Positions 7,002-12,178 of a stretch of 12,178 bases of DNA are shown here, in pieces; the stretch's first letter is position 1, and the number at the start of each line of letters is the position of its first letter. The notes under the pieces were generated by a model. The model was not told the DNA's origin. It was given only the letters and a program-made list of their open reading frames with translations, and ran no database searches. The translations under genes and the position numbers were made by a program. The DNA is from Desulfotomaculaceae bacterium (GTDB lineage Bacteria > Bacillota > Desulfotomaculia > Desulfotomaculales > Pelotomaculaceae), in assembly GCA_028704035.1 (NCBI GenBank), contig JAQVLS010000027.1, positions 1-12,178 of the forward strand, given 5' to 3'.

Positions 7002-7878
7002 CCGGGATAACCTTGTCGAAGGTATTGTGCTTAAAGCTTATGGAGGCTTTTTCTATGTCCATGACGGCTTAAGTGTACGGGAATGCACACTGCGCGGCCG
7101 TTTACGCTATAAGAAACAGCAGGTGCTGGTAGGCGACCGGGTGCTGATGGCGCCCGTGCAGGGCAGGGGTGGAGTGGTGGAAGATGTGCTGCCCCGGCGT
7201 TCTGTCCTGACCAGGCCGGCGGTAGCCAATGTGGACCAGGCTATAATCGTTTTTTCCCTGCGGGAGCCTGAACCAAACCCGGGGCTGCTGGAGCGTTTTT
7301 TAATTACAGCGGCGCTGAACGGAATTACGCCTGTAATCTGTTTTAACAAGGTTGATCTTACGGCAGAGCGACAAACAGAACTTGTGTCCAACTACCTGGG
7401 GAACTATCATGTTGTCGTCACCAGCGCTAAAACAGGTACAGGCTTAAACCTTCTGCGGGAAACTTTAAACGGCAAAATATCGGTTTTTGCCGGTCCCTCC
7501 GGAGTAGGTAAGTCAACAATATTAAATTCCCTGATACCGGATCTGAAACAAAAAACAGGTGAAGTCAGCGCCAGGTTGAAAAGCGGCAGGCACACCACAC
7601 GCCATATTGAGTTGATTCTCCTGGCGGACGGTGGTTTTGTGGCCGATACCCCCGGTTTTTCAAGTCTGGATCTGCCCGACATTAAACCGGAGGAGTTGGC
7701 CGGCTTATTCCCGGATATCGGTAATTACCAGACAAACTGTTTTTTTACCGGCTGTCTGCATTACAAAGAACCGGATTGTTCGATCAAGGAAGCAGTTGAA
7801 CAGGGTAAGATTGATGAAGCGCGTTACCGGCAGTATCTGGAATTCCTGGTGCAGCTAATAGACAGGAGGAATCATTAA
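6982..7878 (+). CDS. rsgA: Small ribosomal subunit biogenesis GTPase RsgA (YjeQ/CpgA)
   Basis: A 298-residue circularly permuted GTPase that helps late 30S maturation and is stimulated by the small subunit. Order of parts: N-terminal OB fold (about 10-75), the permuted GTPase with G4 NKVD (122-125), G5 SAK (148-150), P-loop GPSGVGKST (171-179) and DTPG (222-225), then a zinc finger formed by Cys253, Cys258, His260 and Cys266. The start is uncertain. GTG 6982 gives the full frame but has no clear ribosome site, whereas TTG 6994 has GGTGA about 8-9 nt before it and would give 294 residues. Either way it overlaps the kinase stop (6999-7001), so translation is coupled. In Bacillus the orthologue CpgA follows prkC and is a known PrkC substrate. 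Confidence 0.95.
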   Translation: MNRNLNNRDNLVEGIVLKAYGGFFYVHDGLSVRECTLRGRLRYKKQQVLVGDRVLMAPVQGRGGVVEDVLPRRSVLTRPAVANVDQAIIVFSLREPEPNPGLLERFLITAALNGITPVICFNKVDLTAERQTELVSNYLGNYHVVVTSAKTGTGLNLLRETLNGKISVFAGPSGVGKSTILNSLIPDLKQKTGEVSARLKSGRHTTRHIELILLADGGFVADTPGFSSLDLPDIKPEELAGLFPDIGNYQTNCFFTGCLHYKEPDCSIKEAVEQGKIDEARYRQYLEFLVQLIDRRNH

Positions 7879-8546
7879 TGCCGCTTATTAAAATAGCCCC
7901 TTCGATTTTATCAGCCAATTTCGCCGCTCTGCAGGATGACGTCGGCGCGGTAGAAAAGGCCGGGGCCGAATACCTGCACATAGACGTTATGGATGGTCAC
8001 TTTGTACCCAACATTACTATCGGTCCTCTTGTAGTGGAAGCCCTGCGGGCAAAGTCCGCCATGTGCTTTGACGTCCACCTGATGATTGAAAATCCTGACC
8101 TTTATATAGATAAATTTATTGCAGCGGGAGCGGATCTGGTCACGGTGCACGTGGAATCCGTCCTTCACCTGCACCGGACCATTACCATGATCAAAGAAAA
8201 GGGGCGTCGGGCGGGAGTAGCCCTCAACCCGGCCACCCCGCCGGGCACTATCGAATACATCCTGCCGCTGCTTGACCTGGTGCTGCTGATGACAGTCAAC
8301 CCGGGCTTCGGCGGACAGGGTTTTATTCCGGCAGTGCTGCCCAAGATAAGAGTTGTACGGGAGCAGATAAATCGTCTTGGACTGCAAACAGAAATACAGG
8401 TGGATGGCGGGATCAATAAGGATAATGCCGCGTCTGTAGTGAGGGCCGGGGCAAATGTTTTGGTGGCCGGCTCAGCGGTTTTCGGCGGCAGCGACATAGC
8501 GGCAGCTGTCCGGCAGCTAAAAAAAGCAGCGGAAGAAGGCGCTTAA
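7878..8546 (+). CDS. rpe: Ribulose-phosphate 3-epimerase
   Basis: A cytoplasmic enzyme of 222 residues, full length for the family, interconverting ribulose 5-phosphate and xylulose 5-phosphate in the pentose phosphate pathway. It is a (beta/alpha)8 barrel with IAPSILSANF at the start, HIDVMDGHFVPN (34-45), DVHLMIENP (65-73), TVNPGFGGQGFI (139-150) and QVDGGIN (174-180). The expected metal ligands His34, Asp36, His67 and Asp176 are all present, with Asp36 and Asp176 as the acid/base pair. A C-terminal phosphate loop VAGSAVFG (196-203) follows. The ATG shares one base with the rsgA stop (TAATG) and has AGGAGG just upstream. It is the last gene of the long operon; the prkC-rsgA-rpe order is the Bacillus one. 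Confidence 0.97.
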   Translation: MPLIKIAPSILSANFAALQDDVGAVEKAGAEYLHIDVMDGHFVPNITIGPLVVEALRAKSAMCFDVHLMIENPDLYIDKFIAAGADLVTVHVESVLHLHRTITMIKEKGRRAGVALNPATPPGTIEYILPLLDLVLLMTVNPGFGGQGFIPAVLPKIRVVREQINRLGLQTEIQVDGGINKDNAASVVRAGANVLVAGSAVFGGSDIAAAVRQLKKAAEEGA

Positions 8547-8601
8547 AATGTCTAAAACGACAAATGAGTTCAGTAGCGATGCGGAGAAAAATATTTTTTT
8601 A

Positions 8602-8630
8602 TTGCCATATGTATCGTAATATTGTAATAT
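8602..8630 (+). promoter_or_regulatory. Predicted sigma-A promoter of the sulfur cassette
   Basis: TTGCCA (8602-8607) and TAATAT (8625-8630) are separated by exactly 17 nt, close to the vegetative consensus. A start of transcription near 8637 would leave a leader of about 40 nt before the ArsR-type gene. It follows rpe by about 55 nt and makes the downstream cassette independent of the long operon. The surrounding DNA is very AT-rich, which raises the chance of accidental matches. Confidence 0.6.
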
Positions 8631-8633
8631 ATA

Positions 8634-8648
8634 AATAATATAATTATT
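8634..8648. promoter_or_regulatory. Candidate ArsR-family operator (perfect 6-3-6 dyad)
   Basis: AATAAT-ATA-ATTATT is a perfect inverted repeat placed directly over the predicted transcription start, just after the -10 box. A repressor bound here would block initiation, which fits autoregulation by the adjacent ArsR-type gene. The sequence is pure A/T, so symmetry by chance is possible. A looser direct repeat, TGTATCGTAAT (8611-8620 region) and TGTATCAGTACG (8648-8660 region), flanks it and is an alternative site. Confidence 0.4.
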
Positions 8649-8675
8649 GTATCAGTACGAGGAAAGGGGAATCGA

Positions 8676-8954
8676 ATGAAGGATCCTGCGGTATATAATG
8701 AAAAGGCGGATTTGCTGAAGGCGCTTGCCCACCCTACCAGGCTTTGCATTGTGCACGGCCTGATCGAAAACGATTGCAATGTCAATGGGATAATTGAATG
8801 CTTGCAGATGCCCCAGTCTACGGTTTCACAGCAGCTTGCTGTCTTGAGAAATAAAGGAATTATTGAAGGCAGGCGCAATGGAACAGTAATTTACTACTCC
8901 GTAGTTAACAATGAGGTCAGGCGGTTTGTAAGCATGTTGATGGACAATGAATAG
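8676..8954 (+). CDS. ArsR/SmtB-family winged-helix repressor, probable thiol/persulfide or metal sensor
   Basis: A small cytoplasmic DNA-binding protein of 92 residues, about the minimal ArsR length. ALAHPTRLCIVHGL (16-29) is the family helix-2 signature. The recognition helix region is LQMPQSTVSQQLAVLRNKGI (43-62), followed by the wing EGRRNGTVIYYSV (64-76). Cysteines are at 24, 34 and 42. Cys42 lies near the position of the first cysteine of ArsR metal or persulfide sensors, but there is no C-terminal cysteine partner like that of SqrR/BigR. Sensing through Cys24/34/42 is therefore an inference. The ATG follows AAAGGGG. It is the first gene of the cassette and its stop lies 10 nt before the reductase start. 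By context it likely derepresses the cassette when reactive sulfur species or a thiophilic metal accumulate. Confidence 0.88.
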   Translation: MKDPAVYNEKADLLKALAHPTRLCIVHGLIENDCNVNGIIECLQMPQSTVSQQLAVLRNKGIIEGRRNGTVIYYSVVNNEVRRFVSMLMDNE

Positions 8955-8964
8955 GAGGTTGAAG

Positions 8965-10629
8965 ATGGGTTCTGAAAAAGTTGTAATCATCGGCGGGGTA
9001 GCCGCCGGGACCAAAGCCGCGGCCAAAGCAGCGCGTGAAAACCAGGACCTCGAAATTGTGGTTTTAACAATGGATCGCCATGTGTCATATGCCGGCTGCG
9101 GGCTGCCCTATTATATCGGCGATGTGATCAGGGAAGAAAAAGAACTGCTGGTCAAAAGGCCAAAAGACTTCAGGGCGGATTTTGGTATTGAAGTAATCAT
9201 AGATACGGAAGCTATAAAAATACTGCCGGCAGATAAAACAGTCCTGGCAAAGGATTTAAACACGGGAGAAAAAAGGAGTTTTGCATACGACAAGCTGGTG
9301 CTGGCCACCGGCGCCTCACCGTTTATCCCGCCGGTGGAAGGGGCAAAACTGGGCAATATTATAACTGTACGCACCGTCCGGGAAGCGACTGCCGTTAAAA
9401 AGCTGTTAAGCGAGCGGGATATTAAGGACGCGGTAGTTGTCGGCGGCGGTATGAATGGGCTGGAAATAGCTGAAAACCTTTTTCTGAAAGGAATTAAGAC
9501 CACGGTGGTCGAACTGGCGCCCCACATCCTGCCCGCACATGACGCCGACATAGCTCTGAATGTGCAGAAGTACCTTGCTGAAAAAGGGATCAGAGTCCTT
9601 GCCGGTACCGCGGTTAAATCTTTTATAGACGACGGGAATGGCGATGTGGGAGCTGTTGCTGCGGGGGAAGAGCTGCTGAAAGCCGACCTCGTTGTCCTTT
9701 CAGTCGGCGTCCGCCCGAACGTGAATCTGGCCAGGGAGTGCGGCATATTGCTTGGGTCCACCGGAGCCATAGCGGTTAATGAAAAAATGGAAACGAATTT
9801 GAACGGCATTTATGCCGTGGGAGACCGCGCCGAGAATATCAACTTGATTACAGACAGGCATGTCTGGTATCCCATGGGCTCAACAGCCAATAAAGCCGGC
9901 CGTATCGCCGGTATCAACCTTGCCGCAACCGGGGCGGAGGATACTATGCAGGGAGTTCTGGGCACTTCAGTATTAAAACTATTTGATCTTAACATAGCCA
10001 AAACCGGTCTTTCCGAAAGAGACGCCAGGGCACTGGGTTACAAGGTGGAGACCGTGCTTGTTCCGGCGCCTGACAGGGCCCATTATTATCCGGGTAGCCG
10101 GGAGATAGTGACCAAGCTGATAGTAGACAGGGAGAGCCGCAAGGTCCTGGGCGGGCAGATTTTTGGCGAGGGCGTCGTCGACAAACCTATCGACATACTG
10201 GTAACGGCGATCAGCTTTGGAGCAACTGTTGATCAACTGGCCAGACTTGACCTGGCCTATGCGCCCCCCTTTTCCACAGCCCTGGGAACAACAATAGTGG
10301 CCGCCAATGTGATGATGAACAAGCTGGCCGGTAAATTTACCGGGGTCGGGCCGCTTGCGCTGAAAGAAAAAATGGCAGCGGGGGCATTGCTGGTAGATGT
10401 GAGAATTGATAAGGAATACTTTGTAAGGAGCATTCCCGGCTCAATTAACATTCCATTGAGGCGCCTGCTGGAAAGAGTTGACGAGCTCGACCGGGAGAAA
10501 GAAATTATCCTCAACTGCAAGGTCGGCCTGCGTTCCTACTTGGCTCTTTTAAAACTGAAGGGGTTGGGTTTTGAAAAGGTCAGCATACTGGAAGGCGGTC
10601 TCGTCGCTTATCCGTTTGAAACAGAATAA
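8965..10629 (+). CDS. CoA-disulfide / persulfide reductase with C-terminal rhodanese domain (CoADR-Rhd, Npsr-like)
   Basis: A 554-residue flavoprotein of the pyridine nucleotide-disulfide oxidoreductase class. N-terminal FAD site VVIIGGVAAG (6-15); redox cysteine Cys45 in SYAGCGLPYY (41-50), the single-cysteine CoADR signature; NAD(P)H site VVVGGGMNGLEIAE (157-170); second FAD motif GIYAVGD (281-287); dimerisation domain about 330-455, with YAPPFSTALG (432-441). A C-terminal rhodanese domain (about 460-554) has its sulfur-carrying Cys518 in CKVGLRS. Relatives reduce CoA disulfide, CoA persulfide or polysulfide with NAD(P)H, releasing sulfide. ATG 8965 is chosen since AGGAGGT lies just before it; an upstream in-frame ATG at 8947 lies within the repressor's end and has no ribosome site. 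The TusA-like gene begins 12 nt downstream. Confidence 0.93.
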   Translation: MGSEKVVIIGGVAAGTKAAAKAARENQDLEIVVLTMDRHVSYAGCGLPYYIGDVIREEKELLVKRPKDFRADFGIEVIIDTEAIKILPADKTVLAKDLNTGEKRSFAYDKLVLATGASPFIPPVEGAKLGNIITVRTVREATAVKKLLSERDIKDAVVVGGGMNGLEIAENLFLKGIKTTVVELAPHILPAHDADIALNVQKYLAEKGIRVLAGTAVKSFIDDGNGDVGAVAAGEELLKADLVVLSVGVRPNVNLARECGILLGSTGAIAVNEKMETNLNGIYAVGDRAENINLITDRHVWYPMGSTANKAGRIAGINLAATGAEDTMQGVLGTSVLKLFDLNIAKTGLSERDARALGYKVETVLVPAPDRAHYYPGSREIVTKLIVDRESRKVLGGQIFGEGVVDKPIDILVTAISFGATVDQLARLDLAYAPPFSTALGTTIVAANVMMNKLAGKFTGVGPLALKEKMAAGALLVDVRIDKEYFVRSIPGSINIPLRRLLERVDELDREKEIILNCKVGLRSYLALLKLKGLGFEKVSILEGGLVAYPFETE

Positions 10630-10641
10630 GGAGGTAAAATA

Positions 10642-10866
10642 ATGGCTGAAATATTGATAAACGCCAGGGGGATGCAGTGCCCCGGCCCAATTGTGCAGCT
10701 GTTCAAGGAAGCTCAGAACTGCGCCTCCGGCGACATCCTGTGCATCGAAGTAACTGACCATGGCTTTAAAAAAGATATAGCCGCCTGGTGCAGGAAGACA
10801 AAAAACGAGCTGATATCCCTTGAGGACGAGGGTGGCGTAATCAAGGCCAGGATCAAAAAGAACTAA
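10642..10866 (+). CDS. TusA-like sulfur carrier protein (SirA/YedF family)
   Basis: A 74-residue protein with the compact TusA fold. The sulfur-accepting Cys13 lies in the family motif RGMQCPGPIVQL (9-20). TusA proteins receive sulfur as a persulfide from a rhodanese or cysteine desulfurase and hand it to a partner. Here the donor could be the rhodanese domain encoded directly upstream and the acceptor the DsrE-like protein downstream. Cys27, Cys34 and Cys50 are additional; Cys50 in AAWCRKTKNE is at a position often conserved in reductase-linked TusA homologues (recalled, not searched). The start is well supported by AAGGAGG. A role in tRNA 2-thiouridylation (true TusA) is less likely given these neighbours. 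Confidence 0.92.
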   Translation: MAEILINARGMQCPGPIVQLFKEAQNCASGDILCIEVTDHGFKKDIAAWCRKTKNELISLEDEGGVIKARIKKN

Positions 10867-10976
10867 ATTCAGGATATACCCCAGGGCTCAACAACTGGCG
10901 ACACATGACCCAAATGAGAGCCAAGCGGGTTCAGCACTGCGGATACAATACTATTTTTTAGCGGGGAGGGATGACT

Positions 10977-11453
10977 TTGGATACGAACAAAAAGACAATC
11001 GTAGTATTCAGCGGAGATCTGGACAAAGCCATGGCATCCTTTATTATTGCGAACGGCGCTGCCGCGATGGGCAACGAGGTAACTATGTTCTTTACCTTCT
11101 GGGGCCTTAATATTTTAAGAAAACCGGAAAAGGTAAAAATCAAAAAAAGTTTTTTAGAGGCGCTTTTTGGCTGGATGATGCCGCGGGGCGCAGGCATGCT
11201 GGGGCTGTCTAAAATGAACTTCGGCGGCATGGGCGCTTCAATGATGAAAACTATAATGAAGCAGAAAAACGTCAGCACCGTCCAGGAGCTGATTGAAAGC
11301 GCGCAATCGCTAGGAGTAAAGCTGATCGTCTGCACCATGTCCATGGACGTGATGGGTATAAGAGAAGAAGAGCTGATCGACGGTGTTGAGTTCGCCGGGG
11401 TAGCTACTTACCTGGGCGAGGCGGACGAGGCCAACGTCAACCTGTTTATCTAA
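10977..11453 (+). CDS. DsrE/DsrF-like (DsrE2-type) sulfur transfer protein
   Basis: A 158-residue protein of the DsrE/F/H-like family. It shows an N-terminal strand TIVVFSGDLDKAMASFIIAN, the MFFTFWGLNIL segment, and a likely active cysteine in VKLIVCTMSMDVMG (Cys119 in this numbering; 121 from the upstream ATG). DsrE2 relatives are found with TusA and rhodanese in sulfur-oxidation gene clusters and take sulfur from TusA. The middle (about 63-95) is strikingly rich in Met and Gly and may be membrane-associated. TTG 10977 is preferred because GGAGG (10965-10969) is 7 nt away. The in-frame ATG at 10971 has only 1 nt spacing from it and would be poorly initiated; it would add two residues. It lies 110 nt after the TusA-like gene, probably in the same transcript. 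Confidence 0.88.
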   Translation: MDTNKKTIVVFSGDLDKAMASFIIANGAAAMGNEVTMFFTFWGLNILRKPEKVKIKKSFLEALFGWMMPRGAGMLGLSKMNFGGMGASMMKTIMKQKNVSTVQELIESAQSLGVKLIVCTMSMDVMGIREEELIDGVEFAGVATYLGEADEANVNLFI

Positions 11454-11505
11454 CTTTGTAAATAATCACAACAACACTATGGACCCATTAATTTATCAAA
11501 GCAAT

Positions 11506-11535
11506 GGCGCCTGCGAATGAACCTTCACAGGCGCC
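11506..11535. terminator. Hairpin terminator between convergent genes
   Basis: GGCGCCTG (11506-11513) pairs perfectly with CAGGCGCC (11528-11535). The stem continues, after a C/A mismatch, with GAA (11515-11517) against TTC (11524-11526), closing a 6-nt loop. It lies 52 nt after the DsrE-like stop and 34 nt beyond the - strand stop of the beta-propeller gene, so it can serve both transcripts. The following T-runs are weak on both sides (TTATAAAT on +, ATTGCTTTGATAAATT on -), so some read-through is possible. Confidence 0.75.
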
Positions 11536-11568
11536 TTATAAATCAGAGAGCAGGTTGGTATACTTATT

Positions 11569-12178
11569 TTATTTTATCTCCAGTTTGTTCAGCTCACTTA
11601 AATCTCCCATATTGTTGGCCTTGATCATACCCTGGGACAAGGTATAAAGGGTATCATTAATGTAAAGGATCCGCTGGATATTTTTTTCGCTGTCGTACCA
11701 GTAATTGCCTGCCTTCAGGTAATCTTCGCCGGAGAGGTGGCTGATCTTTCCTTTCAGCCCGAAGCCATTTGCCAGGTCAATATTGTAAACATATGCGCCC
11801 TGGAAGGAGAAGACGCCGTAATCCGGCCACGACCGGCCGTAACTGTCTGTGCCGCCCTTCACTTCCATGACCCGTACCGGGAAGGCCAGCAGGTTCTTAT
11901 CTCGGGAAAATAGCAGCGCTTTATGGTTGTGCAGCAGCTCGGAATCAGTACCGCGATCGCCAATTACTTCCCGGAACATTTCAACCGGGTTGCTGACGTC
12001 GCTGACGTCAAATATGGCCATTTTCATACCCATATAAAACGCCATGCTGTCACCGCCCCAATCCTTGACGCCCATCTCTACAGTGTCTTTACCGAAGCCG
12101 ATAATGTGGTTTTCGTCATACGGGTGCAGGTAGTCGCTGTAGCCCGGTATCTTTAGTTTGCCCAGTATGGCCGGGTTC
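11569..12178 (-). CDS. C-terminal beta-propeller domain protein (Beta_propel family), 5' partial
   Basis: The frame runs on the - strand from the right edge of the window to a stop at 11569-11571, giving about 202 residues of the protein's C-terminal part. It begins NPAILGKLKIPGYSDYLHPY and goes on DENHIIGFGKDT, FDVSDVSNPVEMFREVIGDRG, HNHKALLFSRDKNLLAFPV, and ends with strand-rich ILYINDTLYTLSQGMIKAN. These motifs fit the secreted or membrane-anchored C-terminal beta-propeller proteins (Pfam Beta_propel) of Clostridia and archaea. Members usually have a signal peptide and several hundred residues; that part lies outside the window. The biochemical role is unknown. A perfect 9-nt tandem repeat (GCTGACGTC twice, 11992-12009) encodes the repeated Asp-Val-Ser of the family motif. 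It is convergent to the sulfur cassette and probably unrelated to it. Confidence 0.82.
   Translation of the reverse strand, partial: NPAILGKLKIPGYSDYLHPYDENHIIGFGKDTVEMGVKDWGGDSMAFYMGMKMAIFDVSDVSNPVEMFREVIGDRGTDSELLHNHKALLFSRDKNLLAFPVRVMEVKGGTDSYGRSWPDYGVFSFQGAYVYNIDLANGFGLKGKISHLSGEDYLKAGNYWYDSEKNIQRILYINDTLYTLSQGMIKANNMGDLSELNKLEIK

Noticed and set aside
8548..8619. A 23-codon open frame right after rpe
   Set aside because: GAAGAAGG lies at plausible spacing before its ATG, but the peptide (MSKTTNEFSSDAEKNIFLLP...) has no recognisable feature and its end overlaps the predicted promoter. Probably chance.
11992..12009. Perfect tandem 9-mer GCTGACGTC as a regulatory repeat
   Set aside because: It is in frame in the beta-propeller gene and encodes the Asp-Val-Ser-Asp-Val-Ser of a common family motif, so coding explains it.

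Overview
The window looks like chromosomal DNA of a Gram-positive anaerobe of the class Clostridia, most probably a Peptococcaceae relative of Pelotomaculum or Desulfotomaculum. This placement is an inference. It rests on the gene order, strong Shine-Dalgarno sites with frequent TTG/GTG starts, a single-membrane PASTA-kinase/SEDS/PBP cluster, and the C-terminal type of beta-propeller protein at the right edge. Genus cannot be settled from the sequence alone.

Layout. (1) 1-118 is the 3' end of rlmN. (2) 119-399 is an AT-rich non-coding stretch. It holds a striking symmetric repeat: four short arrays with a 9-nt period, two in each orientation, bounded by a perfect 21-bp inverted repeat and centred on an 8-nt tandem repeat. 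(3) 400-8546 is a tightly packed + strand operon: FhaA-type DUF3662+FHA protein, membrane-anchored FHA protein, PP2C phosphatase, SEDS glycosyltransferase, class B PBP, PASTA Ser/Thr kinase, RsgA GTPase and ribulose-phosphate 3-epimerase. Most junctions overlap or nearly touch. (4) 8547-8675 carries a good promoter and a candidate operator. (5) 8676-11453 is a sulfur/persulfide cassette: ArsR-type repressor, CoA-disulfide/persulfide reductase with C-terminal rhodanese, TusA-like protein and DsrE-like protein. (6) A strong hairpin terminator lies at 11506-11535, between this cassette and a convergent, 5'-truncated beta-propeller gene on the - strand (11569-12178).

How the genes work together. 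In the first operon the kinase senses wall material through three extracellular PASTA domains, and the PP2C enzyme reverses its phosphorylations. The two FHA proteins are natural readers of phosphothreonine, and the SEDS/PBP pair is the peptidoglycan polymerase and crosslinker that such signalling controls. The order fhaA-fhaB-phosphatase-rodA-pbpA-kinase matches the mycobacterial cluster. The order phosphatase...kinase-rsgA-rpe matches Bacillus, so this locus joins both arrangements. In the second cassette each enzyme has a visible sulfur-carrying cysteine (reductase Cys45, rhodanese Cys518, TusA Cys13, DsrE-like Cys119). This suggests a persulfide relay under a thiol-rich ArsR sensor.

No tRNA, rRNA, CRISPR array, transposase or phage gene was seen. 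The best candidates for something under-described are the 9-nt-period inverted element and the four-gene persulfide cassette.
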